Shown in pieces: positions 1 to 10,517 of a stretch of DNA of 64,000 bases (the stretch's first letter is position 1; every line of letters starts with the position of its first letter). The position numbers and the translations under genes are program-made. This DNA comes from Marinobacter sp. 2_MG-2023. GTDB lineage: Bacteria > Pseudomonadota > Gammaproteobacteria > Pseudomonadales > Oleiphilaceae. The stretch spans positions 682,001 through 746,000 of the forward strand of contig NZ_JAUOPH010000002.1 in the NCBI RefSeq assembly GCF_030546935.1, given 5' to 3'. The notes below the pieces were generated by a model. It had not been told where the DNA came from and did no database searches. It worked only from the letters and a program-made list of their open reading frames with translations.

Positions 1-979
1 GCTGGCAAAAAAAGCGAGGAGCACACGATACAGCCTCGGCGATTTTGTTGGTGCCAGCCCGGGAGCTCTTGAGGTCAAGCGTCGTGCACGCCTGGCTGCC
101 GGTCGTGAGATGGCGGTACTGTTGCTGGGAGAGACTGGGACGGGAAAGGAAGTGCTGGCACAAGCGATCCATACTGTTTCGAGCCGCGCGGAAAAACCGT
201 TCGTGGGTGTGAATGTGGCCGCCATTCCAGATAACTTGCTGGAGGCCGAGTTTTTCGGTGTGGCGCCAGGTGCCTACACAGGTGCAGACCGGAAGTTACG
301 GGAAGGAAAGTTCCAGCTTGCCAACGGCGGAACTCTGTTCCTCGATGAAGTCGGCGATATGCCTTTGCCGCTGCAGGCCAAACTGTTGCGGGCTCTCCAG
401 GAGGGGGAGGTCGAGCCTCTGGGTTCCAACAAGGTTGCATCGGTCGATGTCCGGGTCATTGCGGCAACCAGTCGTAACCTCGAGGCTATGATTGCCGATG
501 GCAGCTTCCGCTCAGATCTGTATTACCGGCTCAATGTGCTGGAAATCCCCATACCGCCTTTGAGAGACCGGCTTGCTGACCTCGGCCTGCTGTGCGAGAC
601 CCTGCTCTGGGAGATCAGTGAGGGTCTGGATATGCGTGCAGAGATATCGGATGCAGGTGTCGCGGCGCTCGCAAGCTACGACTGGCCGGGGAATATCCGC
701 GAGTTGCGCAATGTGTTGGAGAGAGCTCTGACCATGAGTGAGGAAGGTGGCGTGCTGGATGCCGACGCCATGTTCAAAGTACTGCCACGCTTTGGCGCGC
801 GCCCGCTTCCGAAAACGGCATCGCGGCCCGTCAGGCCCTTGTCGGAAATATTGGCAGAGGCAGAGGCGCAGGCGGTGGAAGAAGCGCTGGTTGCTACCAG
901 AGGTAATCGAACCAAAGCCGCCCGGCTATTGGGTATTTCTCGCTCGGTGCTGTACGAGAAACTGGCCAAGATGTCCTGA
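1..979 (+). CDS. Sigma-54-dependent activator (NtrC family), 5' truncated; HbcR-like by context
   Basis: The frame is open from base 2, so the true start lies left of the window and any N-terminal sensory domain is missing. The visible part is an AAA+ sigma-54 interaction domain with Walker A GETGTGKE (128-151), the sigma-54 contact loop as GAYTGA (269-286; usual form GAFTGA), a Walker B LFLDEVGD, and a C-terminal Fis-type helix-turn-helix (about 866-970, with RGNRTKAARLLGIS). It should bind DNA and drive open-complex formation by sigma-54 polymerase. It lies directly upstream of a -24/-12 promoter and a 3-hydroxybutyrate-type gene set, the arrangement seen for HbcR regulators in pseudomonads. 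Family assignment is certain; the inducer is inferred. Confidence 0.93.
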   Translation, partial: LAKKARSTRYSLGDFVGASPGALEVKRRARLAAGREMAVLLLGETGTGKEVLAQAIHTVSSRAEKPFVGVNVAAIPDNLLEAEFFGVAPGAYTGADRKLREGKFQLANGGTLFLDEVGDMPLPLQAKLLRALQEGEVEPLGSNKVASVDVRVIAATSRNLEAMIADGSFRSDLYYRLNVLEIPIPPLRDRLADLGLLCETLLWEISEGLDMRAEISDAGVAALASYDWPGNIRELRNVLERALTMSEEGGVLDADAMFKVLPRFGARPLPKTASRPVRPLSEILAEAEAQAVEEALVATRGNRTKAARLLGISRSVLYEKLAKMS

Positions 980-1052
980 TATCAGGACAGGTGTCCTGAT
1001 ATCTGTACAAGTACTTACGACTATAGCATTATATTGTCCGGCACCTCGGACA
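972..1052. promoter_or_regulatory. Three activator-binding sites (UAS) for the sigma-54 regulator
   Basis: Three 18-bp dyads of form TGTCC-N8-GGACA are visible. Site 1 (972-989) is a perfect palindrome, TGTCCTGATATCAGGACA, overlapping the activator stop codon. Site 2 (992-1009) matches it in its left arm, with right arm ATCTGTACA. Site 3 (1035-1052) keeps both 5-bp arms. Centres are 20 and 43 bp apart, so all three face the same side of the helix. They sit about 75-140 bp upstream of the -24 element, a usual distance for enhancer sites. Binding by the adjacent activator is inferred. Confidence 0.7.
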
Positions 1053-1114
1053 CTTCGGTGACCTACCGTTTCCTTTGTTTTTTCAACTTATTGATATAAA
1101 AGTAAAAATTGGCA

Positions 1115-1131
1115 TTGGCATAGTCTCTGCT
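1115..1131 (+). promoter_or_regulatory. Sigma-54 (-24/-12) promoter for the TRAP/3-hydroxybutyrate operon
   Basis: TTGGCATAGTCTCTGCT has GG (1117-1118) and GC (1129-1130) separated by exactly 10 bases, as RpoN promoters require, with good -24 (TTGGCA) and fair -12 (CTGC) elements. Transcription should begin near 1142, leaving a leader of about 165 nt before dctP. Confidence 0.65.
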
Positions 1132-1305
1132 AATTCTAGTGCGCAGGACGTCAGAACAACACAGAAAATAATCCTGACGCTAAACGTAGGACCCCCGGTT
1201 TATAACTGTCGGTTGCGTTTTCTGTGTTTTCTGGCTGGATTTCAGACCAGGCCTACCGGGCCAAAGAGCTCCGGGCCATATACAACAACAAGAAGGATCA
1301 TCTTC

Positions 1306-2391
1306 ATGTCTATCAAGCAAAAGCTTTCCGGTTTGACTCTGGGCATTACTGCCGCAACCCTTATGACAGGTGCCATGATCAGCAGCGATGCTTTGGCAGC
1401 TGAAAAAATCCGTTGGCAGGTGCCCCTGGCGTTTCCTTCTCACCTTGTGGGCCTGACAACGCCGGTTAAACATTTGACTGAGAATCTCAAAACAATTTCA
1501 GGTGGCGATGTTCAGTTGCGCTATTACGAGCCCAATGAACTGGTACCTCCGTTTGAAATTATGGATGCTGTTGGTAGTGGCAAATACCCGGCGGGTTATA
1601 CCTGGGTAGGCTACGATCAGGGCACTATTCCGGCTCTGCCGCTGTATTCAGGCGCCCCGTTCAATATGGAGCCGCCAGCTTATCTGGCCTGGTATTATCA
1701 GGGCGATGGCCGTGCTCTGCTGGAAGAGATCTACGCCAAGCGTAACATTCACCCCATGCTGTGCAGCATCATTGGGCCTGAAGGTGCTGGCTGGTTCGCA
1801 GAGCCGATTGAAGGTGTAGAAGACTTCGACGGCCTGAAGATCCGTTTTGCGGGAATTGGCGGCAAGGTACTGGAAAAGCTTGGTGCCTCGGTAACCATGG
1901 TGCCCGGTGGCGAGATTTATCAGGCGCTGGAGCGTAAGACTATTGATGCAACCGAGTTCTCGCAGCCTGCCATCGACAAAATGCTGGGCCTGGACCAGAT
2001 CATCAAGAACTACATCATGCCTGGCTGGCACCAGACTCTGACCACGTCACACCTGCTGGTTAACAAGGATGTGTGGGATGGACTTGAGCCTCAGAGCCGC
2101 GCACTCATTGAGATGGGCTGCGAATCTGCCACGCTCAAGGGCTTTGCAGAGAGCGAGTGGGCACAGCCAACAGCGCTTCGTGACTACGAAAATGAAGGCG
2201 TAAACGCCCAGACTCTCCCCGAGCCTGTGTTGCGCGAACTGCAGAAAATCACCAACGAGGTATTGGACGAGATCGCTGCAGAGGACGAAATGTTCAATCG
2301 CGTGCTGACCAGCCAGCGCGACTTCATGGAACACCACTCCATCTGGCACTCCAATGGCTACTTGCCGCGGGATTTCTACCAGTACGACTGA
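1306..2391 (+). CDS. dctP: TRAP transporter substrate-binding protein (DctP family)
   Basis: Periplasmic solute receptor of a tripartite ATP-independent transporter, 361 aa. ATG 1306 is chosen because AGAAGGA (1291-1297) precedes it and a signal peptide follows (MSIKQK, hydrophobic stretch, ALA-A near residues 29-32); the upstream in-frame extension would start before the sigma-54 promoter. The fold shows DctP features such as the GEIYQALERKTIDATE segment, where family members place the ligand-binding Arg/Asp region. It is followed by the two membrane subunits. The substrate is probably 3-hydroxybutyrate or a related short hydroxy acid, judged only from the downstream enzymes. Confidence 0.93.
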   Translation: MSIKQKLSGLTLGITAATLMTGAMISSDALAAEKIRWQVPLAFPSHLVGLTTPVKHLTENLKTISGGDVQLRYYEPNELVPPFEIMDAVGSGKYPAGYTWVGYDQGTIPALPLYSGAPFNMEPPAYLAWYYQGDGRALLEEIYAKRNIHPMLCSIIGPEGAGWFAEPIEGVEDFDGLKIRFAGIGGKVLEKLGASVTMVPGGEIYQALERKTIDATEFSQPAIDKMLGLDQIIKNYIMPGWHQTLTTSHLLVNKDVWDGLEPQSRALIEMGCESATLKGFAESEWAQPTALRDYENEGVNAQTLPEPVLRELQKITNEVLDEIAAEDEMFNRVLTSQRDFMEHHSIWHSNGYLPRDFYQYD

Positions 2392-2410
2392 TCAACGGAT
2401 GATGTTCACT

Positions 2411-2436
2411 GCGGGTAACGGATAATCGTTACCCGC
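2411..2436 (+). promoter_or_regulatory. Intercistronic hairpin between dctP and dctQ
   Basis: GCGGGTAACG and CGTTACCCGC form a perfect 10-bp stem with a 6-nt loop and no following T-run. Such hairpins after binding-protein genes commonly stabilise the upstream message or partly end transcription, giving more binding protein than permease. That role is inferred. Confidence 0.6.
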
Positions 2437-2470
2437 CTCCTGCCCTGCATCCGGATAATCCGAGGTTTTT

Positions 2471-3088
2471 GTGACTGATACCAATGTCTCCGGGGATAAT
2501 CAGGCCCCGGCATCCGACACTGATACGCTACCGACCAATGCGTTGTCCTGGCAGCTTGACCGAATGGTCGTTGCCGTTGGCCGCCTTGCCTCCTGGTTAT
2601 GGATCGGAGTGTTGGTTGTTATTCTGATCAACGTTTTCTCGCGCTATGTGATGTCTCAAGGCTCCATCGCTCTTGAAGAATTATCCTGGCACCTGTTTGG
2701 AACGGCGACCCTACTGACGCTGGGGTACGCGGTAGTACGTGATGACCATGTACGTGTTGATGTGTTGAGAGAAAAATTCAGCCCAAAAACTCAAGCCATT
2801 ATTGAACTGCTGGGGATTTTGCTACTGGCGCTGCCGATTATCGCATTGATGATCAACTCAATGGTGCCATACGCCTGGACGGCCTGGACTTACATGGAAC
2901 ACTCTCAAGCGCCCAGTGGTCTGCCTTACCGGTTTATTTTCAAAAGTATGCTTCCACTCGGTCTGGCGTTTGTGATGATTGCCCTGGTGTCCCGTGCCTC
3001 GCGATGCACCACCTTTTTGTTCCGTTTTCCCAGGGCCATTGTGCCTCCCTACGATGACCGGCGCTCTGTCGGCCATCCAAATCCCTGA
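2471..3088 (+). CDS. dctQ: TRAP transporter small permease (DctQ family)
   Basis: Small integral-membrane subunit, 205 aa, with a hydrophilic N-terminus and four predicted membrane segments (starting near residues 38, 80, 110 and 155). The start is GTG, with CCGAGG seven bases upstream. The family pairs with DctM in the inner membrane to couple substrate uptake to the sodium gradient. It lies 17 bp before dctM. The last ~20 residues are basic and cytoplasmic-looking. Confidence 0.88.
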   Translation: MTDTNVSGDNQAPASDTDTLPTNALSWQLDRMVVAVGRLASWLWIGVLVVILINVFSRYVMSQGSIALEELSWHLFGTATLLTLGYAVVRDDHVRVDVLREKFSPKTQAIIELLGILLLALPIIALMINSMVPYAWTAWTYMEHSQAPSGLPYRFIFKSMLPLGLAFVMIALVSRASRCTTFLFRFPRAIVPPYDDRRSVGHPNP

Positions 3089-3105
3089 ACCGCGAGGCTA
3101 TCGTC

Positions 3106-4476
3106 ATGGGTGTAGAAGCGATTCTTGTTATCGCCATGTTCGCCAGCTTTATGGTGCTCTTGCTGCTGGGCTTCCCGGTTGCCTGGTCACTGGCGGGTAT
3201 TGGTCTTGTATTCGGTATTATCGGCCACGTTATGGTCGAGTATCTGGATTCTCCCCTGTGGTTTACCTGGCAGGGCACTATTGGCGTTCTGGACGCCAGG
3301 ATATACGGCATTGTTGCCAATGAGCTGATGGTAGCGCTACCCATGTTTATTTTCATGGGTATCATGCTCGACCGTTCCGGAATCGCCGAAAAACTGATGC
3401 ACAGCCTGGTGCGGGTACTAGGCGGGTTGCGCGGTGGTTATGCGATTACCGTAGTGCTTGTAGGCGTGTTGCTTGCAGCTTCCACCGGTATTGTTGGAGC
3501 GTCTGTTGTATTGCTGGGCATGCTGTCCCTGGGGCCCATGATGCAGGCCAACTACAACAAGTCACTGGCGGTGGGAACAGCCTGCTCCGTCGGAACTTTG
3601 GGGATTCTGGTACCGCCAAGCATCATGCTGGTGTTGATGGCTGACCGGCTTGGTACCCCGGACGCCTCCGTGGGCAAGTTGTTCATGGGTGCGCTGATCC
3701 CCGGTGTCATGCTCGCGATGCTCTACATTCTTTACATCATCATCGCCTCATACATAAAGAAAGATCTGGCGCCCGCACCGCAAAACCGTGAGCGCCTTGA
3801 CGCCCGCGCCTGGCTGGGCGTTATTCTGGCGGTGTTGCCACCGATGGCGTTGATCATTTCTGTACTTGGTTCGATCTTTTTCGGTATCGCCACAACCACG
3901 GAAGCCTCTGCCGTTGGCGCTGGCGGTGCTTTGATCATGGCATTTGTCAGCAAGCGACTGGATATGGAAACCCTGAAAGAGTCGCTCTACCAGACCAGCC
4001 GTACCTCCGCATTTATCTTCGGCATCTTTATTGGTGCTACGGTTTTTGCTTCGGTGCTGCGCGGGCTTGGTGGTGATGAGGTTATTGAAGGCGCGATCAC
4101 TGGTTTGCCGTTCGGTACCACGGGTGTGCTGCTGACCGTTCTGTTCATTACCTTTCTGCTCGGATTCTTCCTGGACTGGGTAGAGATCACGCTTATTGTA
4201 TTGCCTTTGGTGGCACCTGTGCTGTTCAAGCTGGGTGTGGAGCCGGTGTGGTTCGCCATCATGTTTGCCATGTGCCTACAGACGTCTTTCCTGACACCAC
4301 CGGTCGGTTTTTCACTTTTCTACATCAAAGGTGTATGCCCGCCGGGTATTACCACCCGGCATATCTATCTGGGTGTGTTGCCGTTCATTGCCTTGCAGTT
4401 GCTGGCCCTGGCTCTGGTGTTCTGGTTTGCCCCGCTGGCAACCTGGCTGCCAAATGAAGTTTATGGCGGTTCGTGA
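3106..4476 (+). CDS. dctM: TRAP transporter large permease (DctM family)
   Basis: Large TRAP membrane subunit of 456 aa, slightly longer than the usual ~430, with about 12 hydrophobic segments and family sequences such as LPMFIFMG near residue 80, the GTLGILVPPS region near residue 163 and FLDWVEITLIVLPL near residue 347. It forms the sodium-coupled translocation path in the inner membrane with DctQ. A GCGAGG ribosome site precedes ATG 3106. The gene is co-directional with the binding protein and followed after 48 bp by bdhA, so uptake and first oxidation of the substrate are probably co-transcribed. Confidence 0.93.
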   Translation: MGVEAILVIAMFASFMVLLLLGFPVAWSLAGIGLVFGIIGHVMVEYLDSPLWFTWQGTIGVLDARIYGIVANELMVALPMFIFMGIMLDRSGIAEKLMHSLVRVLGGLRGGYAITVVLVGVLLAASTGIVGASVVLLGMLSLGPMMQANYNKSLAVGTACSVGTLGILVPPSIMLVLMADRLGTPDASVGKLFMGALIPGVMLAMLYILYIIIASYIKKDLAPAPQNRERLDARAWLGVILAVLPPMALIISVLGSIFFGIATTTEASAVGAGGALIMAFVSKRLDMETLKESLYQTSRTSAFIFGIFIGATVFASVLRGLGGDEVIEGAITGLPFGTTGVLLTVLFITFLLGFFLDWVEITLIVLPLVAPVLFKLGVEPVWFAIMFAMCLQTSFLTPPVGFSLFYIKGVCPPGITTRHIYLGVLPFIALQLLALALVFWFAPLATWLPNEVYGGS

Positions 4477-4524
4477 CGGGCGGCTTTCCGCAGATTTTTT
4501 AATAACAACTGGGAGACAAACACT

Positions 4525-5304
4525 ATGCGTCTCGAAAATCGAGTTGCACTGATTACCGGTGCGGGGCGTGGCATCGGCCGGGCAATCGCCGAACATTATG
4601 GCCGTGAAGGTGCCCGAGTGGCGGTCGCAGATCTCACGCTGGAAAGTGCGCAAGAAGCTGTTGATGCCATCGAAAAAGCGGGTGGTACGGCGATGGCGCT
4701 AGCCATGGATGTGACCGATGAATTGGCCGTTGAAGAGGGCGTGTCTGCAATTGTGAATGCCTGGGGTGGCCTGGACATCGCTGTGGCCAATGCCGGTATT
4801 CAGCATATTGATCCGGTTCACAAGCTTGCGTATGCAGACTGGCGCCGTGTGATGAATGTACATCTTGATGGCGCTTTTCTGGTAACCCGGGCTGCCCTCA
4901 AACAGATGTACGCGGGCGGCGGCGGGACTATGCTATATATGGGTTCTGTGCATTCACTGGAGGCTTCGCCACTGAAAGCGCCTTACGTGGCTGCGAAACA
5001 CGGTATGCTGGGTTTATGCCGGGCGGTCGCCAAAGAAGGTGCAGAACATAGCGTGCGCAGCAATATTATATGTCCGGGCTTTGTCAGAACACCGCTGGTA
5101 GACAAGCAGATTCCGGAACAGGCAAGAGAACTGGGTCTTTCCGAAGAAGACGTGATCAGCAAGGTTATGCTGAAGAACACAGTGGACGGCAAGTTCACGA
5201 CACTGGAAGATGTTTCCGAAATGGCGGTGCACCTTGCTGCCTTCCCCTCGGCTGCCCTTACAGGCCAATCGATTGTTGTCAGCCACGGCTGGCACATGCA
5301 GTAA
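4525..5304 (+). CDS. bdhA: 3-hydroxybutyrate dehydrogenase (SDR family)
   Basis: Cytoplasmic short-chain dehydrogenase of 259 aa that should oxidise D-3-hydroxybutyrate to acetoacetate with NAD+. It shows the cofactor motif TGAGRGIG (11-18), NAG (NAGIQHID) and the catalytic set Ser141, Tyr154, Lys158 (YVAAKHG), plus the substrate-side segment [11 protein letters not shown] typical of bacterial BDH. GGGAGA precedes the start. It sits between the TRAP genes and acetoacetyl-CoA synthetase, the next enzyme, which supports the specific assignment over a generic SDR. Confidence 0.9.
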   Translation: MRLENRVALITGAGRGIGRAIAEHYGREGARVAVADLTLESAQEAVDAIEKAGGTAMALAMDVTDELAVEEGVSAIVNAWGGLDIAVANAGIQHIDPVHKLAYADWRRVMNVHLDGAFLVTRAALKQMYAGGGGTMLYMGSVHSLEASPLKAPYVAAKHGMLGLCRAVAKEGAEHSVRSNIICPGFVRTPLVDKQIPEQARELGLSEEDVISKVMLKNTVDGKFTTLEDVSEMAVHLAAFPSAALTGQSIVVSHGWHMQ

Positions 5305-5320
5305 GCAACAGGAGCGACGG

Positions 5321-7312
5321 ATGAGCTTTACTGAACTATCACCCGTAGTCTGGACTCCCTCGGAGGACACGCTGGACAATGCCCGGATGGGCAGGTTCAA
5401 AGCTTGGCTGGAAGATCAGGGATATGGTCCCTTTGCCGATTATCACGCGCTGCACCGCTGGTCCGTTGATGATCTGGAAACCTTCTGGACCAAAGTCTGG
5501 GATTATTGCGGGCTGATCTGCGAAACGCCGGCCACCAAGGTGCTGGGCAAGCGGGACATGCCGGGTGCCGAGTGGTTCCCGGGCATGAAACTGAACTTTG
5601 CGGCCAACCTGCTGCGACTGGCTGAAGGTGATCATGCTAACCAGGAAGCGATCGTGGCTTATTGTGAGACGCGCCCTGTTCTGCGTCGCACCTACGGTGA
5701 ACTGAAAGCCGACGTTGGCGCACTGGAGGCGTTTTTACGCAGTAAGGGCATCGAAAAAGGCGACCGGGTAGCCGGTGTTGTCACCAATGGCTATGAGGCC
5801 ATCGTAGGCATGCTGGCGGCTACCAGCCTTGGCGCCATCTGGAGCTCCGCCTCGCCGGACTTCGGTATCAATGCGATTCTTGACCGGTTTGGCCAGATTG
5901 AGCCCTCTGCACTGATCGTGGTAAACGGCTATGGCTATGGCGGCAAGACATTCGCCCGACAGCAGGATTTTGCTGAACTGGTGGCAGGTCTGCAGTCGCT
6001 CAAGTGTGTTATCAGTGTTGAGCAGCTTCCGGGTGAAGCCGCTATTCCGGGCGAACTCGTTACCACCTGGGACGCAGCGCTTGCTTCCGGCGCGGGCCAG
6101 GCACCCTCGTACACCCCTGTCGATCCGGATCACCCTGTTTATATCCTGTATTCGTCCGGCACAACCGGCAAGCCCAAGTGCATTGTCCACGGGACTGCTG
6201 GTTTACTGGTGAATCATGCCAAGGAACTGATCTTGCACGGTGACATAGGTCCCGGAGATCGATTCCTCTACTTCACCACCTGCGGTTGGATGATGTGGAA
6301 CTGGCAGGCGTCAGCTTTGTTAACCGGAGCCGCCGTGATCACGGTAGACGGCTCACCTGGCTACCCCAGTCTCAGCTTTCTGTGGGACACCGTCGCCGCC
6401 GAACACGTCACCCACTTCGGCACCAGCGCCCGGTTTATTGCTGGCTGCCGAAAAGCCGAAATGTCCCCGGCGCATACGCTTGACCTCAGCAGCCTGAGGG
6501 TCGTATTTTCAACCGGCTCGCCCTTGCTTCCGGAAGACTATGACTGGATGTACAGCCATGGAGCCCCTGAAGCACTGCTTGGTTCCATTGCTGGTGGTAC
6601 AGATATCTGCGGCTGTTTTGTTGGTTCCACACCCATGTTGCCGGTGCGCCGGGGCGAGATACAGTGCAGCCTTCTGGGCGTTGATGCTGTTGCTTATGGT
6701 GACGATGGCAAGCCGGTGAAGCAGGGTCGGGGCGAACTCGTGTGCCGCCAACCTTTGCCCTCCATGCCCGTCGCTTTCTGGGATGACGCCGACGGTGAAC
6801 GCTATCGCTCTGCCTATTTCAAGAGCTTTCCGGGCGTGTGGGCGCATGGAGATTTCATTGAGTTTACCGAGCACGGCGGCGCAATTATTTACGGGCGCTC
6901 CGATGCCACACTCAACCCCGGCGGGGTGCGCATCGGCACGGCAGAAATTTATCGCCAGGTAGAAACCGAAGCGGCTATCAAAGACAGCCTTGTGGTGGGA
7001 CGCCAGATCGAAGGCGACGTAGAAGTGGTGTTGTTCGTTGTGCCTGCGGAAGGTCAGCAACTAACCGACGAGCTGTTGAATCAGCTCAAGGTCCGGATCC
7101 GTAAAGGTGCCAGCCCACGCCATGTTCCAAAGCACATTGTGCAGGTGCCTGACATTCCCTATACCCGTAGCGGTAAGAAAGTGGAGCTGGCCGTTGCCCG
7201 CCTGGTCAATGGCTCCAGTAAGGCAGATAACCGCGATGCTCTGGGCAACCCGGAAGCTCTGGACCAGATTCGTGACCGGCTTGCGGAGGTAAACTTGCTA
7301 CCGAAGACTTAG
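5321..7312 (+). CDS. aacS: Acetoacetyl-CoA synthetase (acetoacetate-CoA ligase)
   Basis: ATP-dependent ligase of 663 aa that activates acetoacetate to acetoacetyl-CoA. ATG 5321 follows CAGGAGCG and begins MSFTELSPVVWTPSE, the standard AacS N-terminus; a longer in-frame extension back to 5210 overlaps bdhA and is rejected. The AMP-binding P-loop is YSSGTTGKPK (277-286), followed by a Trp-rich GWMMWNW segment and the GRSDATLNPGGVRIG core. It completes the route 3-hydroxybutyrate to acetoacetate to acetoacetyl-CoA and ends in front of a terminator hairpin. Confidence 0.95.
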   Translation: MSFTELSPVVWTPSEDTLDNARMGRFKAWLEDQGYGPFADYHALHRWSVDDLETFWTKVWDYCGLICETPATKVLGKRDMPGAEWFPGMKLNFAANLLRLAEGDHANQEAIVAYCETRPVLRRTYGELKADVGALEAFLRSKGIEKGDRVAGVVTNGYEAIVGMLAATSLGAIWSSASPDFGINAILDRFGQIEPSALIVVNGYGYGGKTFARQQDFAELVAGLQSLKCVISVEQLPGEAAIPGELVTTWDAALASGAGQAPSYTPVDPDHPVYILYSSGTTGKPKCIVHGTAGLLVNHAKELILHGDIGPGDRFLYFTTCGWMMWNWQASALLTGAAVITVDGSPGYPSLSFLWDTVAAEHVTHFGTSARFIAGCRKAEMSPAHTLDLSSLRVVFSTGSPLLPEDYDWMYSHGAPEALLGSIAGGTDICGCFVGSTPMLPVRRGEIQCSLLGVDAVAYGDDGKPVKQGRGELVCRQPLPSMPVAFWDDADGERYRSAYFKSFPGVWAHGDFIEFTEHGGAIIYGRSDATLNPGGVRIGTAEIYRQVETEAAIKDSLVVGRQIEGDVEVVLFVVPAEGQQLTDELLNQLKVRIRKGASPRHVPKHIVQVPDIPYTRSGKKVELAVARLVNGSSKADNRDALGNPEALDQIRDRLAEVNLLPKT

Positions 7313-7320
7313 CTTGTGTG

Positions 7321-7348
7321 AGCGGTGGGGAGCAGAGGCCCCACCGCT
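7321..7348 (+). terminator. Hairpin terminator after aacS
   Basis: AGCGGTGGGG pairs perfectly with CCCCACCGCT around an 8-nt loop, nine bases after the aacS stop. No strong T-run follows, so termination may be partial or Rho-assisted. Confidence 0.6.
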
Positions 7349-7415
7349 ATACATCGAAGCAAAATGTTCGAAAGTTTCGTAAATTCCCTCCATTTAATCA
7401 CTCTGTCACTGAAGA

Positions 7416-7443
7416 TTAACGGTGTTTACTCCGTTCTTATACT
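7416..7443 (+). promoter_or_regulatory. Sigma-70-type promoter candidate for icd
   Basis: TTAACG and TATACT are 16 bp apart, about 145 bp upstream of the icd start. The -10 is good and the -35 moderate. Confidence 0.4.
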
Positions 7444-7589
7444 AAGATCGTAACCAGAAATCCCAAAAAAATGGTATCTTAGTAGGCCTATTAAAAGTTC
7501 CAAATCAGTCATAGCAACGATCAGTCGCTCACAAGGCTGCAGATCTCGCCATGGCCGTCCTGAACCCACCTATTATCCTGAGGACGAAA

Positions 7590-9833
<2,244 letters not shown>

Positions 9834-9854
9834 TCCGCGTTGCAATTGTGAATA

Positions 9855-9894
9855 AAAACCCGGAACGCCCCTTGTGGCCTTCCGGGTTTTTTTT
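9855..9894 (+). terminator. Rho-independent terminator of icd
   Basis: AAAACCCGGAA and TTCCGGGTTTT form an 11-bp stem with a 14-nt loop, followed by more T residues. The A-rich left side may also let it act on transcripts from the convergent ybaK gene. Confidence 0.9.
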
Positions 9895-9934
9895 GGCCGC
9901 GGATTAACCGCAAACCCATTGCGTGGGAGATGCC

Positions 9935-10405
9935 TTACTCCTGTTGTAACTGTGCGAACCGGCCTCCGGTCAATTGGGCCAGGTCCCCGGGTGAAAGCTC
10001 GATCTCCAGGCCGCGGCGACCAGCACTGACGTAGATGGTTTCAAAGGCCTCAGCGGAGGCATCAATGAACGTTTTCAGACGGTTTTTCTGGCCCAATGGA
10101 CTTACGCCCCCGAGCACATAGCCGGTGCGACGCTGGACTTCCTGTGGATCGGCCATGCTGGCTTTCTTGCCGCCGGCAGCTCTGGCAATCAACTTCATAC
10201 TCAGCATGGCGGTAACCGGTACCACGCCGACGGCGAGGGTTTTGCCATCAACGGTGACAACCAGTGTTTTAAATACCCGTGTCGGGTTAACGCCCATTTT
10301 TTCGGCGGCTTCGTTGCCGTAACCCGCGCTGGCGGGATCGTGGTCGTACTCGTGGATGTTGTGGGTAACGCCGGCTTTACAGGCCGCATTGATACCAGGC
10401 GTCAT
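9935..10405 (-). CDS. ybaK: Cys-tRNA(Pro)/Cys-tRNA(Cys) deacylase YbaK
   Basis: 156-aa YbaK/EbsC-family protein of the prolyl-tRNA editing fold, which hydrolyses cysteine wrongly attached to tRNA-Pro. The family signatures KTLVV near residue 46, the GGKKASMADPQEVQRRTGYV region near residues 78-97, and GGVSPLG are present, including the conserved Lys of KTLV and the GxSPLG loop. It is transcribed toward icd and diverges from the serine hydrolase gene at 10518. Confidence 0.92.
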   Translation of the reverse strand: MTPGINAACKAGVTHNIHEYDHDPASAGYGNEAAEKMGVNPTRVFKTLVVTVDGKTLAVGVVPVTAMLSMKLIARAAGGKKASMADPQEVQRRTGYVLGGVSPLGQKNRLKTFIDASAEAFETIYVSAGRRGLEIELSPGDLAQLTGGRFAQLQQE

Positions 10406-10517
10406 AGAGTGCTCCTGAAACCATTGGTTTTTATCATGCTCAACAGTCTATGATAACTTCAGACTTAACCAACCCGTATACAGAATAAAAACAGTCACCA
10501 ATACCAAGGCATACCCG

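Noticed and set aside
9945..9974. TGTAAC-N18-GTC match inside ybaK
   Set aside because: Lies within a coding region on the opposite strand with no downstream gene; taken as chance.
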